Positions 1 through 5,308 are shown, counted from the first letter of the stretch. The stretch: DNA of 5,308 bases from Planctomycetota bacterium (GCA_016200125.1 JACQFK010000339.1:1-5308); one strand, 5' to 3'. The notes: generated by a model from the sequence alone, not told the origin. Numbers and translations: made by a program.

Positions 1-1
1 C

Positions 2-178
2 TGCTTTTTCTGGAGGCTCAGCGCCATTCTCGACGTCAAGGTCAACGACTACGTCAGAAGCGAGGTGTGGCAGACGATCTTCTGGATCTGCGGGCCCCTG
101 CTGTTGCTCGGGCTCGGCTTTCTGCGGGACCATGACAAGGTGATCGGGTCCTGGCGGAAGCCTCCGCGCAAACCCTAG
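2..178 (+). CDS. C-terminal end of an unrecognised membrane protein (partial, 5' end outside window)
   Basis: The frame starting at base 2 is open to a TAG at 176-178 and gives 58 residues, with no start needed because the gene enters from the left edge. The visible part is rich in Trp and Phe. It has a polar stretch (DVKVNDYVRSEVW), then one hydrophobic segment at about residues 28-42 (IFWICGPLLLLGLGFL), then a basic, proline-containing tail ending in WRKPPRKP. This looks like a last transmembrane helix followed by a cytoplasmic positive tail. Codon third positions are mostly G or C, as in the neighbouring genes, which supports real coding. The gene converges with the minus-strand zinc-ribbon gene and the two stop codons overlap in CTAG at 175-178. 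I do not recognise the family and assign no function. Confidence 0.6.
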   Translation, partial: CFFWRLSAILDVKVNDYVRSEVWQTIFWICGPLLLLGLGFLRDHDKVIGSWRKPPRKP

Positions 179-363
179 AGGCTCGGCGGGACCTTCTTGG
201 TCTCGGTGTTGTCCTCGGGCGGCTCGTTGATCTCGGTGTGGTTGAGCAGCGGCTGGGGCGGGTTGAGGACCCGCTGGCAGCGGGGGCAACGGACGTGCTT
301 GCCGACCAGGTCCTCGCCGACCGACAGCTTCTGTCCGCAGGGACAGTAGAACTTTATCGACAT
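175..363 (-). CDS. Small zinc-ribbon protein, 62 aa
   Basis: A 62-residue protein beginning MSIKFYCPCGQKLS. It has one four-cysteine zinc-ribbon: C7 and C9 (CPCG), then C26 and C29 (CPRC). After the ribbon comes a polar, Glu/Asn/Pro-rich tail (about residues 36-62) with no predicted fold and no membrane segment. Two-knuckle ribbons of this kind are common as small proteins or as N-terminal domains in GC-rich environmental bacteria. They bind zinc structurally and the individual roles are mostly unknown. The ATG at 363-361 lies inside the last codons of the upstream 168-residue gene (10-base overlap), with a GGTGG stretch just before it that could be a weak ribosome site, so translational coupling is likely. 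The ribbon has the same cysteine spacing as the first ribbon of that upstream protein. The reading frame stays open far upstream, but only this part makes a sensible protein. Function unknown. Confidence 0.7.
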   Translation of the reverse strand: MSIKFYCPCGQKLSVGEDLVGKHVRCPRCQRVLNPPQPLLNHTEINEPPEDNTETKKVPPSL

Positions 364-860
364 TGCGCCACCAGGGAGAGCAGGGCCCATCCCACTCCGA
401 GGCCCAGGAAGACGGTTCCCACGATGCCGATGATCTTGCCCGCGTGGCCCGCGCCGGAAGGCTCGACCGCCCTGCGGCGGCAGTCGGCTTCGTAGCTCGC
501 TCCCATCGCCCAGGCCACGGGGCTGATCAGCTGGCAGAACATCAGGCCGGCGAGGCCCACGACGAGCACCGGCACGCCGCCGTGGTCCGTTCGCGAGACC
601 GGCGTCGTCCGGACCCTGACGCGGGGCGGGAGGGGCGAGGCCGGATTGCTCCCGCAATAGCGGCAGGTCGCGTCGGCGGCGCCGATGGTCTCGGCGCAGA
701 AGGGGCAGAGCCGGGTCGGCCCCTCGGCCGCGACCGACGGCTTGTTTCCCGGGAAGGGCGCGTAGAGGGATCCATTGCAGCCCGGGCAGGAGATCCACTG
801 GCCCGCCCACTCCGGCTGGGTGGCGACCTGTTTGCCGCAGCTGCACACGATGGAGGACAT
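354..860 (-). CDS. Double zinc-ribbon protein with two C-terminal transmembrane segments (DUF4190-like)
   Basis: A 168-residue protein. Ribbon 1 uses C6, C8, C25 and C28 (CSCG...CPGC). Ribbon 2 uses C52, C55, C66 and C69 (CPFCAE...CRYCG), a rubredoxin-like knuckle pair often seen at the front of bacterial membrane proteins of unknown function. A Pro/Arg linker (about 73-92) leads to two hydrophobic segments, about 95-118 (VPVLVVGLAGLMFCQLISPV) and 141-165 (GKIIGIVGTVFLGLGVGWAL). The pair, with a polar loop between them and a GKIIGIVG-like second helix, resembles the DUF4190 two-helix membrane domain by memory only. It is likely a membrane protein with a cytoplasmic zinc-binding head. The ATG at 860-858 was chosen because the ribbon begins at once after it and a promoter-like pair ends just upstream. 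No Shine-Dalgarno is visible. It lies 29 bases after amrS and overlaps the next gene by 10 bases. Role unknown. Confidence 0.75.
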   Translation of the reverse strand: MSSIVCSCGKQVATQPEWAGQWISCPGCNGSLYAPFPGNKPSVAAEGPTRLCPFCAETIGAADATCRYCGSNPASPLPPRVRVRTTPVSRTDHGGVPVLVVGLAGLMFCQLISPVAWAMGASYEADCRRRAVEPSGAGHAGKIIGIVGTVFLGLGVGWALLSLVAQCR

Positions 861-868
861 GCTGACTG

Positions 869-898
869 ATTATACGCCGTCCTGGACGATTAGGTGAA
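869..898 (-). promoter_or_regulatory. Candidate sigma-70-type promoter giving a near-leaderless transcript of the zinc-ribbon genes
   Basis: On the minus strand, TTCACC (898-893) and a perfect TATAAT (874-869) are separated by 18 bases. The -35 box is made from the last two sense codons of amrS. Only eight bases (CAGTCAGC) separate the -10 box from the ATG at 860. A start point 6-8 bases after the -10 would give a leader of about 0-3 bases. The absence of a Shine-Dalgarno before this ATG fits a leaderless message. An exact TATAAT is uncommon by chance in DNA this GC-rich. Confidence 0.5.
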
Positions 899-1963
899 GC
901 GGATGGGGAGGCGCTCGCCGCTGGTCGCCCCGATGCTCGCCGGGAAGCGGCCGGGAATCGCGATCGAGCACTTCGGGCATTTCCCGTCGCGGAGCGTCGC
1001 GCGAGCCACCGCGAAGCCGCGGCGGCGGATCACGCACTCGCCGCAATGGTGGCAGTAGGTGTCCTCCCAGGGATGGCCGGGCACGTTGCCGATGTAGACG
1101 TACTTCAGGCCCTCCTCGCGGCCGATCTCGCAGAAGCGCTCGAGGCGGCCGAGCGGCGTGGCGGGCAGGTGCGAGAGCTCGAGGTAGGGCACGAAGCGGG
1201 TCACGTGCCAGGGCGTGAACGGGCCGAGGTTCTCGCGGATCCAGGCGGCGATGCCGTGCGCGGTCTCCTCGCCGTCGTTGATCGTCGGCGTGACGTTCGT
1301 GACGCACTCCACGTGCATCTTGTACTCGTGCTGCGCGAGTTTGGTCATCTCGAGGACCGCGTCCCAGCGGGCGAGCCCCGTGACCTTCTTGTAGGACTCG
1401 CGCGAGAAGCCCTTGAGGTCGACCCGCCAGGCCGTGAGGTGGGGGCCGATCAGCTCCATCTGCTCCTCGGTCGCGTAGCCGTTCGTCATGAACGCGCTGT
1501 AGAGCCCGAGTCTCTTCGCCTCGATCATCGCCTCGAGCGTGTGCTCGATCCAGATGGTCGGGTCGTTGTAGGTCCAGCCGATGCCCTGGCAGTCCCGGCT
1601 CAGCGCAAGCCGCGCGCTCTCGGCGGGCCCGAGGCGCTCCAGGTTCTCCCCGAAGCGGTCGGGCGAGTCGTGGGAGATCTCCCAGTTCTGGCAGCCCGGG
1701 CAGCGGAAGTTGCAGCCGCGCGTGCCCATCGAAAGGATCCGTGATCCCGGGTGGAAGTGGTAGAGGGGCTTCTTCTCGATGGGATCGATGCAGACCGAGC
1801 TCGTGAGGCCGTAGAGCAGGGTGTAGAGCGTGCCCTTCTCGTTGAGCCGGGTGCGGCAGGAGCCGCGGTCGCCTTCGGGGATGACGCAACGCACCGCGCA
1901 GACGTTGCACTTCACCTTGCCGCCGGGCAGCTTGTCGTAGAGGAGGGACTCCCGCATCGCCAT
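890..1963 (-). CDS. amrS: AmmeMemoRadiSam-system radical SAM enzyme (AmrS family)
   Basis: A 357-residue radical SAM protein of the AmrS family, sometimes annotated as a pyruvate formate-lyase activating enzyme homologue. The SAM-cleaving [4Fe-4S] motif CxxxCxxC is C84, C88 and C91 (GCNFRCPGCQNWEIS). Before it lies the family's N-terminal cysteine region: C19, C22, C26 and C36 (CNVCAVRC...EGDRGSC). The DPIEKKPLYHFHPGS stretch at 60-74 is also typical. A C-terminal Cys cluster (C304, C307, C310, C329, C332; YCHHCGEC...GKCPKC) could hold a further metal site. Length is normal for the family. The family is named for its co-occurrence with Memo (AmrB) and AMMECR1 (AmrA) proteins, and its physiological reaction is not settled to my knowledge. 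Neither partner is in this window. Start: the ATG at 1963 has GAGAG eight bases upstream. ATGs at 1978 and 1957 are alternatives, and 1957 (MRESLLYDKL) matches usual family N-termini well. Confidence 0.9.
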   Translation of the reverse strand: MAMRESLLYDKLPGGKVKCNVCAVRCVIPEGDRGSCRTRLNEKGTLYTLLYGLTSSVCIDPIEKKPLYHFHPGSRILSMGTRGCNFRCPGCQNWEISHDSPDRFGENLERLGPAESARLALSRDCQGIGWTYNDPTIWIEHTLEAMIEAKRLGLYSAFMTNGYATEEQMELIGPHLTAWRVDLKGFSRESYKKVTGLARWDAVLEMTKLAQHEYKMHVECVTNVTPTINDGEETAHGIAAWIRENLGPFTPWHVTRFVPYLELSHLPATPLGRLERFCEIGREEGLKYVYIGNVPGHPWEDTYCHHCGECVIRRRGFAVARATLRDGKCPKCSIAIPGRFPASIGATSGERLPIRFT

Positions 1964-2029
1964 GGATTGTACTCTCATCCGCTTAACGCGGCTATGGCGC
2001 GGAGCATTTCCGGGAGGTATAAGTCTGGC
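1964..2029. promoter_or_regulatory. Divergent intergenic region between amrS and the nagB-like gene
   Basis: These 66 bases must serve both start sites unless promoters lie inside the genes. On the plus strand, GGGAGG (2012-2017) is a strong Shine-Dalgarno candidate for the ATG at 2030, about 12 bases away, a little long. On the minus strand, GAGAG (1976-1972) is a plausible ribosome site for the ATG at 1963. TACAAT (1971-1966, minus) and TATAAG (2018-2023, plus) look like -10 boxes, but neither has a good -35 partner at 16-18 bases, so I do not call a defined promoter. No convincing operator palindrome is present. Confidence 0.4.
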
Positions 2030-3223
2030 ATGCGGGTGGTCCGATGCTCGACGAAGGATCAGCTGGCCTACGACGCCGCCGTCGCCGGCGCGGAGCGGAT
2101 CCGCGAGGCGCTGCACCGCCACGGCCGGGCGACCGTCGTCCTCGCGGCCGGGATGTCGCAGGCGTCGATGCTCGACTACCTGGTCCGCGAGAAGCTGGAC
2201 TGGAGCGGCGTCACCGCCTTCCACATGGACGAGTACGTCGGGATCAAGGCGGGCCACCCGGGCTCCTTCCGGACCTTCCTCAAGGAGCGCTTCCTCGACC
2301 GGGTGCATCTGAACGCCTTCCACCCGATCGTGGGCGAGGGGAACCCCGTCTCGGAATGCAAGCGGCTGAACAAGCTGATCGGCGGGCTGCAGGTCGACGT
2401 CGCCTTCGTCGGCATCGGGGAGAACGGCCACCTGGCCTTCAACGATCCGCCCGCCGACTTCCGGAATGACAGCCCCTATCTCCTCGTCAAGCTCGACCGG
2501 GCCTGCCGGCGGCAGCAGGTCAAGGAGGGCTGGTTCGGGACGGTGGACCAGGTCCCGGCGAAGGCGATCTCGATGTCGGTCCAGCAGATCCTTTCCGCCG
2601 GATCGATCATCTGCTCGGTCCCGGACAAGCGGAAGGCGAAGGCCGTGAAGGCGTCGCTGGAGGGCCCGGTGACGCCGAAGATGCCCGCCTCGATCCTCCA
2701 GCAGCATCCGCAGACCTCGGTCTTCCTGGAGCCGGAGTCGGCCGCCCTGCTGGGGGCGACGCACCGGCCGCTCATCCACCAGGTGCTGCAGCTCCCCCAG
2801 ATCCCGGAGCCGCTGGCGCCCGGGCTGAAGCGCTTCCACCTGTTCGCCGCCGCGGCGGACTGGAAGAAGGTCCCGGAGCGCGACCTGGCCCGCTTCGCCC
2901 AGAGGGCCCTGGCGTCGGGCGCGGCGACCGTGACCGCCTGGGGGCCCGGGTCCTTCGCGGTGAAGCTGGCGTTGGAAGGGGAGTCGGTCCGACGCAACGT
3001 CGCGGGCGGGGAAGGGCGCCAGGTCCCCGCCGTCTGCTACAAAGCCGAGGAGGTCGACGACGCCCTCTACTACTTCCTGGAGGACGTCAAGGAGACGGTG
3101 CGGACCTGCAACGCCTGGGTGGCGGTGGTGGTCGGCAGCCCCGCGCACCGGGAGCGCCTCCTGGAGGCCCTCGGCGACCCGGCCGCCTTCATCGACCGCC
3201 ACATCAACGCCGACGACGAATAG
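2030..3223 (+). CDS. Glucosamine-6-phosphate deaminase (NagB) family protein with an extra C-terminal domain
   Basis: A 397-residue protein. Residues 1 to about 240 form a NagB/6-phosphogluconolactonase-type domain. Classical NagB converts glucosamine 6-phosphate to fructose 6-phosphate plus ammonia in the cytoplasm, linking amino-sugar use to glycolysis. Visible motifs are HMDEY (D67, matching E. coli D72), GIGENGHLAFNDPP (H134, matching H143) and a C-terminal KAKAVKASLEGPVT/PASILQQHP block. N132 and D139 stand where E. coli has D141 and E148, so the catalytic triad differs. E. coli NagB is about 266 residues. Here residues 268-397 form an additional alternating alpha/beta domain (HLFAAAADWKKVPE, VTAWGP, VDDALYYFLEDV, WVAVVVG) that I do not firmly recognise. 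The start at 2030 is chosen because MRVVRCSTKDQ aligns with E. coli MRLIPLTTAEQ and follows GGGAGG. An in-frame ATG at 1994 is less likely. Family confidence is high; the exact substrate is uncertain. Confidence 0.88.
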   Translation: MRVVRCSTKDQLAYDAAVAGAERIREALHRHGRATVVLAAGMSQASMLDYLVREKLDWSGVTAFHMDEYVGIKAGHPGSFRTFLKERFLDRVHLNAFHPIVGEGNPVSECKRLNKLIGGLQVDVAFVGIGENGHLAFNDPPADFRNDSPYLLVKLDRACRRQQVKEGWFGTVDQVPAKAISMSVQQILSAGSIICSVPDKRKAKAVKASLEGPVTPKMPASILQQHPQTSVFLEPESAALLGATHRPLIHQVLQLPQIPEPLAPGLKRFHLFAAAADWKKVPERDLARFAQRALASGAATVTAWGPGSFAVKLALEGESVRRNVAGGEGRQVPAVCYKAEEVDDALYYFLEDVKETVRTCNAWVAVVVGSPAHRERLLEALGDPAAFIDRHINADDE

Positions 3224-3251
3224 CGAGAAAACAAACTGGACGCTTTCTCGC
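3223..3251. repeat. 8-bp perfect inverted repeat at the nagB-like stop codon (possible hairpin)
   Basis: GCGAGAAA (3223-3230) and TTTCTCGC (3244-3251) are exact reverse complements separated by 13 bases. The left arm begins on the last base of the TAG stop. As RNA this would form an 8-bp stem with a large loop. No T-run follows, so it is not a classic intrinsic terminator. It could be a weak transcription end, a 3'-end stabiliser or a protein-binding site. Confidence 0.45.
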
Positions 3252-3266
3252 GCGAACCCCAATGAA

Positions 3267-3295
3267 TTGACTCCCGGGGGGGATTTTGATTAGAT
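3267..3295 (+). promoter_or_regulatory. Candidate promoter of the nuo operon
   Basis: TTGACT (3267-3272) matches the -35 consensus at five of six positions. TTAGAT (3290-3295), 17 bases further, is a weak -10 (three of six). The spacer contains a run of seven G (3276-3282). The predicted start would lie near 3302, leaving a short leader that still includes the GAGGG ribosome site at 3308-3312. The rest of the 94-base gap (3224-3317) holds the inverted repeat described separately and nothing else I can identify. Confidence 0.3.
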
Positions 3296-3317
3296 AAGCC
3301 AACCGCCGAGGGATCTG

Positions 3318-3671
3318 ATGGATCAATGGCTCAACGTGGGGATCTACGCGGCGGCCATTGTCGCCGTCGGCGGCTCCATCATCCTGATCTCCCACCTCTT
3401 CGGACCCCGGAAAAAGAAGCCCGGCAAGCTCGACCCCTACGAGTGCGGCGTCCAGATCCTCTCCAGCACCCGGGAGCGCTTCAGCGTCCACTTCTACCTG
3501 GTCGCCATCCTCTTCATCCTCTTCGACATCGAAACCGTCTTCATGGTGCCCTACGCGGTCCTGTATAAGAAACTGGGGGTCCCCGGCCTGATCGAGGTGG
3601 GACTTTTCGTCGCCGTCCTCGTCTATGGCCTGGCCTACCTCTGGAAGCGGGGAGCGCTCGAATGGGACTAG
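3318..3671 (+). CDS. nuoA: NADH-quinone oxidoreductase subunit A (complex I)
   Basis: A 117-residue membrane subunit (ND3 homologue) of complex I, which couples electron transfer from NADH to quinone with ion pumping. Three hydrophobic segments are visible at about residues 7-28, 59-80 and 89-109. Between the first two lies the family's conserved loop, KLDPYECG (E42, C43, G44), which sits near the quinone channel. The second helix carries the conserved acidic pair D70 and E72 (ILFDIET), equivalent to E. coli D79 and E81. The protein ends in LEWD, a typical NuoA C-terminus. The ATG is preceded by GAGGG at 3308-3312, five bases away, which fixes the start. It is the first gene of the operon, and its last 10 bases overlap nuoB. 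Length is normal for the family. Confidence 0.96.
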   Translation: MDQWLNVGIYAAAIVAVGGSIILISHLFGPRKKKPGKLDPYECGVQILSSTRERFSVHFYLVAILFILFDIETVFMVPYAVLYKKLGVPGLIEVGLFVAVLVYGLAYLWKRGALEWD

Positions 3672-4141
3672 AGTCCATGCTGCCCGACGGCGTGCTGACG
3701 AGCAAGATCGAGGCGCTCGTCAACTGGGGCCGCAAGAACTCCTTGTGGCCCATGCCTTTCGGCACGGCCTGCTGCGCCATCGAGCTGATGGGAACCCTGT
3801 CCTCCCGCTACGACCTCGCCCGCTTCGGCTCCGAAGTCATCCGCTTTTCGCCGCGGCAGGCGGACCTCATGATCGTCTCAGGGCGGATCTCACTGAAAAT
3901 GATGCCTGTGCTGCTCAAGATCTGGGAGCAAATGCCGGAGCCGAAGTGGTGCATCTCCATGGGTGCCTGCGCGTCCTGCGGAGGCATTTTCGATAACTAT
4001 GCCATGATCCAGGGGATAGACCGATTCATCCCGGTCGACGTGTACATCCCCGGATGCCCCCCCCGGCCCGAAAGCGTCATCGACGCCGTCATGGAGATCC
4101 AGAAGAAGGTCGCGCAGGAATCGCTGAAGCAGCGCGCGTAG
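3662..4141 (+). CDS. nuoB: NADH-quinone oxidoreductase subunit B (complex I, N2 cluster subunit)
   Basis: A 159-residue peripheral-arm subunit (PSST homologue). It binds cluster N2, the last [4Fe-4S] centre before quinone. The four ligands are all present: the tandem C37-C38 (GTACCAIE), C103 (GACASCGG) and C132 (PGCPPRPE). They match Thermus Nqo6 C45, C46, C111 and C140 with a constant offset of eight, so there are no internal gaps. [20 protein letters not shown] at about 55-74 is also characteristic. The start overlaps the end of nuoA (ATGGGACTAG), and GGGGAG at 3649-3654 lies seven bases upstream, so coupled translation is expected. The N-terminus is short, without the extension some lineages carry. 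Confidence 0.97.
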   Translation: MGLESMLPDGVLTSKIEALVNWGRKNSLWPMPFGTACCAIELMGTLSSRYDLARFGSEVIRFSPRQADLMIVSGRISLKMMPVLLKIWEQMPEPKWCISMGACASCGGIFDNYAMIQGIDRFIPVDVYIPGCPPRPESVIDAVMEIQKKVAQESLKQRA

Positions 4142-4157
4142 CCGCCTCCTGGGAAAA

Positions 4158-4640
4158 ATGGACCCGATCGAGACCGTCAAGGCCAAGTTTGCGGATCAGG
4201 TGCTGGGCGTCGGCAGCCACGCCGGCCAGGCGTGGGTCGACGTCAAGCGCGACCGCATCGTCGACGTCCTCAAGACCCTCCGCGACGAGGGCGGCTTCGA
4301 CCTGCTCACCGATCTGACCGCCGTCGACTACCTCAACCAGGGCCTGTTCGAGCGCTTCGCCGTCGTCTACAACCTCTACTCGGTGAAGGACAACGCGCGG
4401 ACCCGCGTGAAAGCCTGGGTGCCCGAAGCCGACCCCGTCATCGACAGCGTCTCGCCCCTCTGGAAGGCGGCGCCCTGGGCCGAGCGCGAAGTCTGGGACC
4501 TGATGGGGATCAAGTTCAAGGGCCATCCGGACCTCAAGCGCATCCAGCTGCCCGAGAATTACGAAGGCCACCCGCTGCGGAAAGACTATCCCCTCACGGG
4601 GCGTGGGGAACGGATGAGCTTTCCAAGGTATATCCCATGA
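4158..4640 (+). CDS. nuoC: NADH-quinone oxidoreductase subunit C (complex I, 30-kDa subunit)
   Basis: A 160-residue peripheral-arm subunit with no cofactor of its own. It packs against NuoD at the base of the hydrophilic arm. The N-terminal half contains FDLLTDLTAVDYL (about 47-59) and RFAVVYNLYSV. The family signature fills residues 109-147: EREVWDLMGIKFKGHPDL, then the RIQLPENYEGHPLRKDYPL portion. The protein stops soon after, at FPRYIP, so it is a stand-alone NuoC and not the NuoCD fusion found in E. coli. The start lies 16 bases after the nuoB stop. The ribosome site is poor: only GGGA close to the ATG, preceded by CCTCCT. The 3' end overlaps nuoD in an ATGA. Confidence 0.95.
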   Translation: MDPIETVKAKFADQVLGVGSHAGQAWVDVKRDRIVDVLKTLRDEGGFDLLTDLTAVDYLNQGLFERFAVVYNLYSVKDNARTRVKAWVPEADPVIDSVSPLWKAAPWAEREVWDLMGIKFKGHPDLKRIQLPENYEGHPLRKDYPLTGRGERMSFPRYIP

Positions 4641-5308
4641 CAGAACCTCGCCGCACGACCATGACGGTCGAGGAAGAAACCGAGGGCGATCTCGGCACCA
4701 AGCGGATGATCGTCAACTTCGGGCCGCAGCACCCGGCCACCCACGGGACCCTGCGCAACATCATCGAGCTCGACGGAGAGCGCGTCGTCAAACTCGAACC
4801 CGAGATCGGCTACCTGCACAGCGGCTTCGAGAAGATCTCCGAGTACCGCACCTACAACCAGACGGTCACGGTGACGGACCGGATGAACTACCTCTCGCCG
4901 CTCTGCAACAACGTCGGCTTCGCCATCGCGGTCGAGGAGATGATGGGCATCAAGGCCACGCCGCGCTGCGCCGCGATCCGCGTGGCCCTCTGCGAGCTGT
5001 CGCGCATCGCCGACCACATCCTGTCGGTCGGGCTGCAGGCGATGGACCTCGGCGCCTTCACCGTCATGCTCTGGACCTTCATCGAGCGCGAGAAGCTCTA
5101 CGACATCTTCGAGAACGTCACCGGCGCGCGGCTCACGACCTCCTACACGCGGGTGGGCGGCCTGCTGCGCGACGTCCCGCCGGACTTCGAGGACATGGTC
5201 CGGAAGTTCATGGTCAAGTGCGCCACGACGATCGACGAGATCGAGGCGGTCCTCAACGGCCACCGCATCTGCCTCGACCGCTGCCAGGGGATCAGCCCGG
5301 TGCCGCGC
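4637..5308 (+). CDS. nuoD: NADH-quinone oxidoreductase subunit D (complex I, 49-kDa subunit), 3' end outside window
   Basis: The first 224 codons of NuoD, a protein of roughly 400 residues related to the large subunit of NiFe hydrogenases. With NuoB it forms the quinone-reducing cavity. After a variable 24-residue N-terminus comes NFGPQHPATHGTLR (27-40), then GYLHSGFEK (58-66) and the VTDRMNYLSP block (79-88). The two residues implicated in quinone head-group binding are both present: H36 and Y85, matching Thermus Nqo4 H38 and Y87. ELSRIADHIL and VTGARLTTSYTRVGG further on are also typical. The ATG overlaps the nuoC stop (ATGA), and AAGGT at 4625-4629 lies seven bases upstream, so M1 is favoured over M9. 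The frame is intact to the window edge. Confidence 0.95.
   Translation, partial: MTEPRRTTMTVEEETEGDLGTKRMIVNFGPQHPATHGTLRNIIELDGERVVKLEPEIGYLHSGFEKISEYRTYNQTVTVTDRMNYLSPLCNNVGFAIAVEEMMGIKATPRCAAIRVALCELSRIADHILSVGLQAMDLGAFTVMLWTFIEREKLYDIFENVTGARLTTSYTRVGGLLRDVPPDFEDMVRKFMVKCATTIDEIEAVLNGHRICLDRCQGISPVPR

Noticed and set aside
364..846. Upstream extension of the 62-residue zinc-ribbon frame on the minus strand.
   Set aside because: It is an Arg/Gly/Pro-rich shadow in another frame of the 168-residue zinc-ribbon gene, which has clear cysteine motifs and membrane segments.
1046..1744. Plus-strand open frame opposite amrS.
   Set aside because: Composition is typical of a GC-rich shadow (Val, Leu, Arg, Ala-rich, no motif), and the opposite strand encodes a clear radical SAM enzyme.
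1979..1991. Short inverted repeat CCGC-TTAAC-GCGG in the amrS/nagB-like divergent region as a possible operator.
   Set aside because: Arms are only four bases of G and C in GC-rich DNA, which is expected by chance.
2018..2023. TATAAG as a -10 box six bases before the nagB-like ATG (leaderless start).
   Set aside because: No -35-like sequence lies 16-18 bases upstream, and a GGGAGG ribosome site just upstream argues for a normal leader.
890..3262. A very long open frame on the minus strand running from the amrS stop back through the whole nagB-like gene.
   Set aside because: Only the last 357 residues have recognisable family motifs. The upstream part is antisense to the well-supported nagB-like gene and is Arg/Gly/Val-rich in the way GC-rich antisense frames usually are.
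3276..3282. Run of seven G as a slippage or assembly-error site.
   Set aside because: It lies in non-coding DNA before nuoA and affects no reading frame.
4586..5263. Minus-strand open frame opposite nuoD.
   Set aside because: No recognisable motif, and fully antisense to a highly conserved NuoD.

Overview
The window is a stretch of GC-rich bacterial chromosome with tightly packed protein genes. I see no mobile element, CRISPR array, tRNA or rRNA. The lineage cannot be fixed from this sequence. GC-rich codon choice, small zinc-ribbon membrane proteins, a NagB-like enzyme with the NGH/FNDPP motif version and a NuoD with TVTDRMNYLSP would suit Planctomycetota, Acidobacteriota or a related uncultured phylum, but that is a weak inference.

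Layout. (1) Positions 2-178, plus strand: the C-terminal end of a membrane protein. It converges on the next block and shares a CTAG with it, so the two stop codons overlap. (2) Positions 175-1963, minus strand, read right to left: an AmrS-type radical SAM enzyme (890-1963), then a 168-residue double zinc-ribbon protein with two membrane segments (354-860), then a 62-residue zinc-ribbon protein (175-363). The last two overlap by 10 bases. A good -35/-10 pair sits so close to the ATG at 860 that the transcript would be nearly leaderless. (3) Positions 2030-3223, plus strand, divergent from amrS across 66 bases: a glucosamine-6-phosphate deaminase (NagB) family protein carrying an extra C-terminal domain of about 130 residues. 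(4) Positions 3224-3317: a 94-base gap with an 8-bp inverted repeat starting at the nagB-like stop codon and a candidate promoter for the next operon. (5) Positions 3318 to the end, plus strand: nuoA, nuoB, nuoC and the first 224 codons of nuoD. This is the start of a respiratory complex I (NADH:quinone oxidoreductase) operon with overlapping or near-abutting genes and separate, unfused nuoC and nuoD.

How the genes work together. NuoA is a membrane-arm subunit near the quinone site. NuoB carries the terminal N2 iron-sulfur cluster, NuoC is the 30-kDa peripheral subunit, and NuoD forms the quinone cavity with NuoB. Together they are the connecting part of complex I. The remaining subunits presumably follow beyond position 5308. 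The amrS, zinc-ribbon and nagB-like genes have no evident link to complex I. The AmrS partners (Memo-like AmrB and AMMECR1-like AmrA) are not in the window.

The most noteworthy points are the NagB fusion with its altered catalytic triad, the likely leaderless promoter of the zinc-ribbon pair, and the duplicated zinc-ribbon module. I did not find a clearly new multi-gene system.
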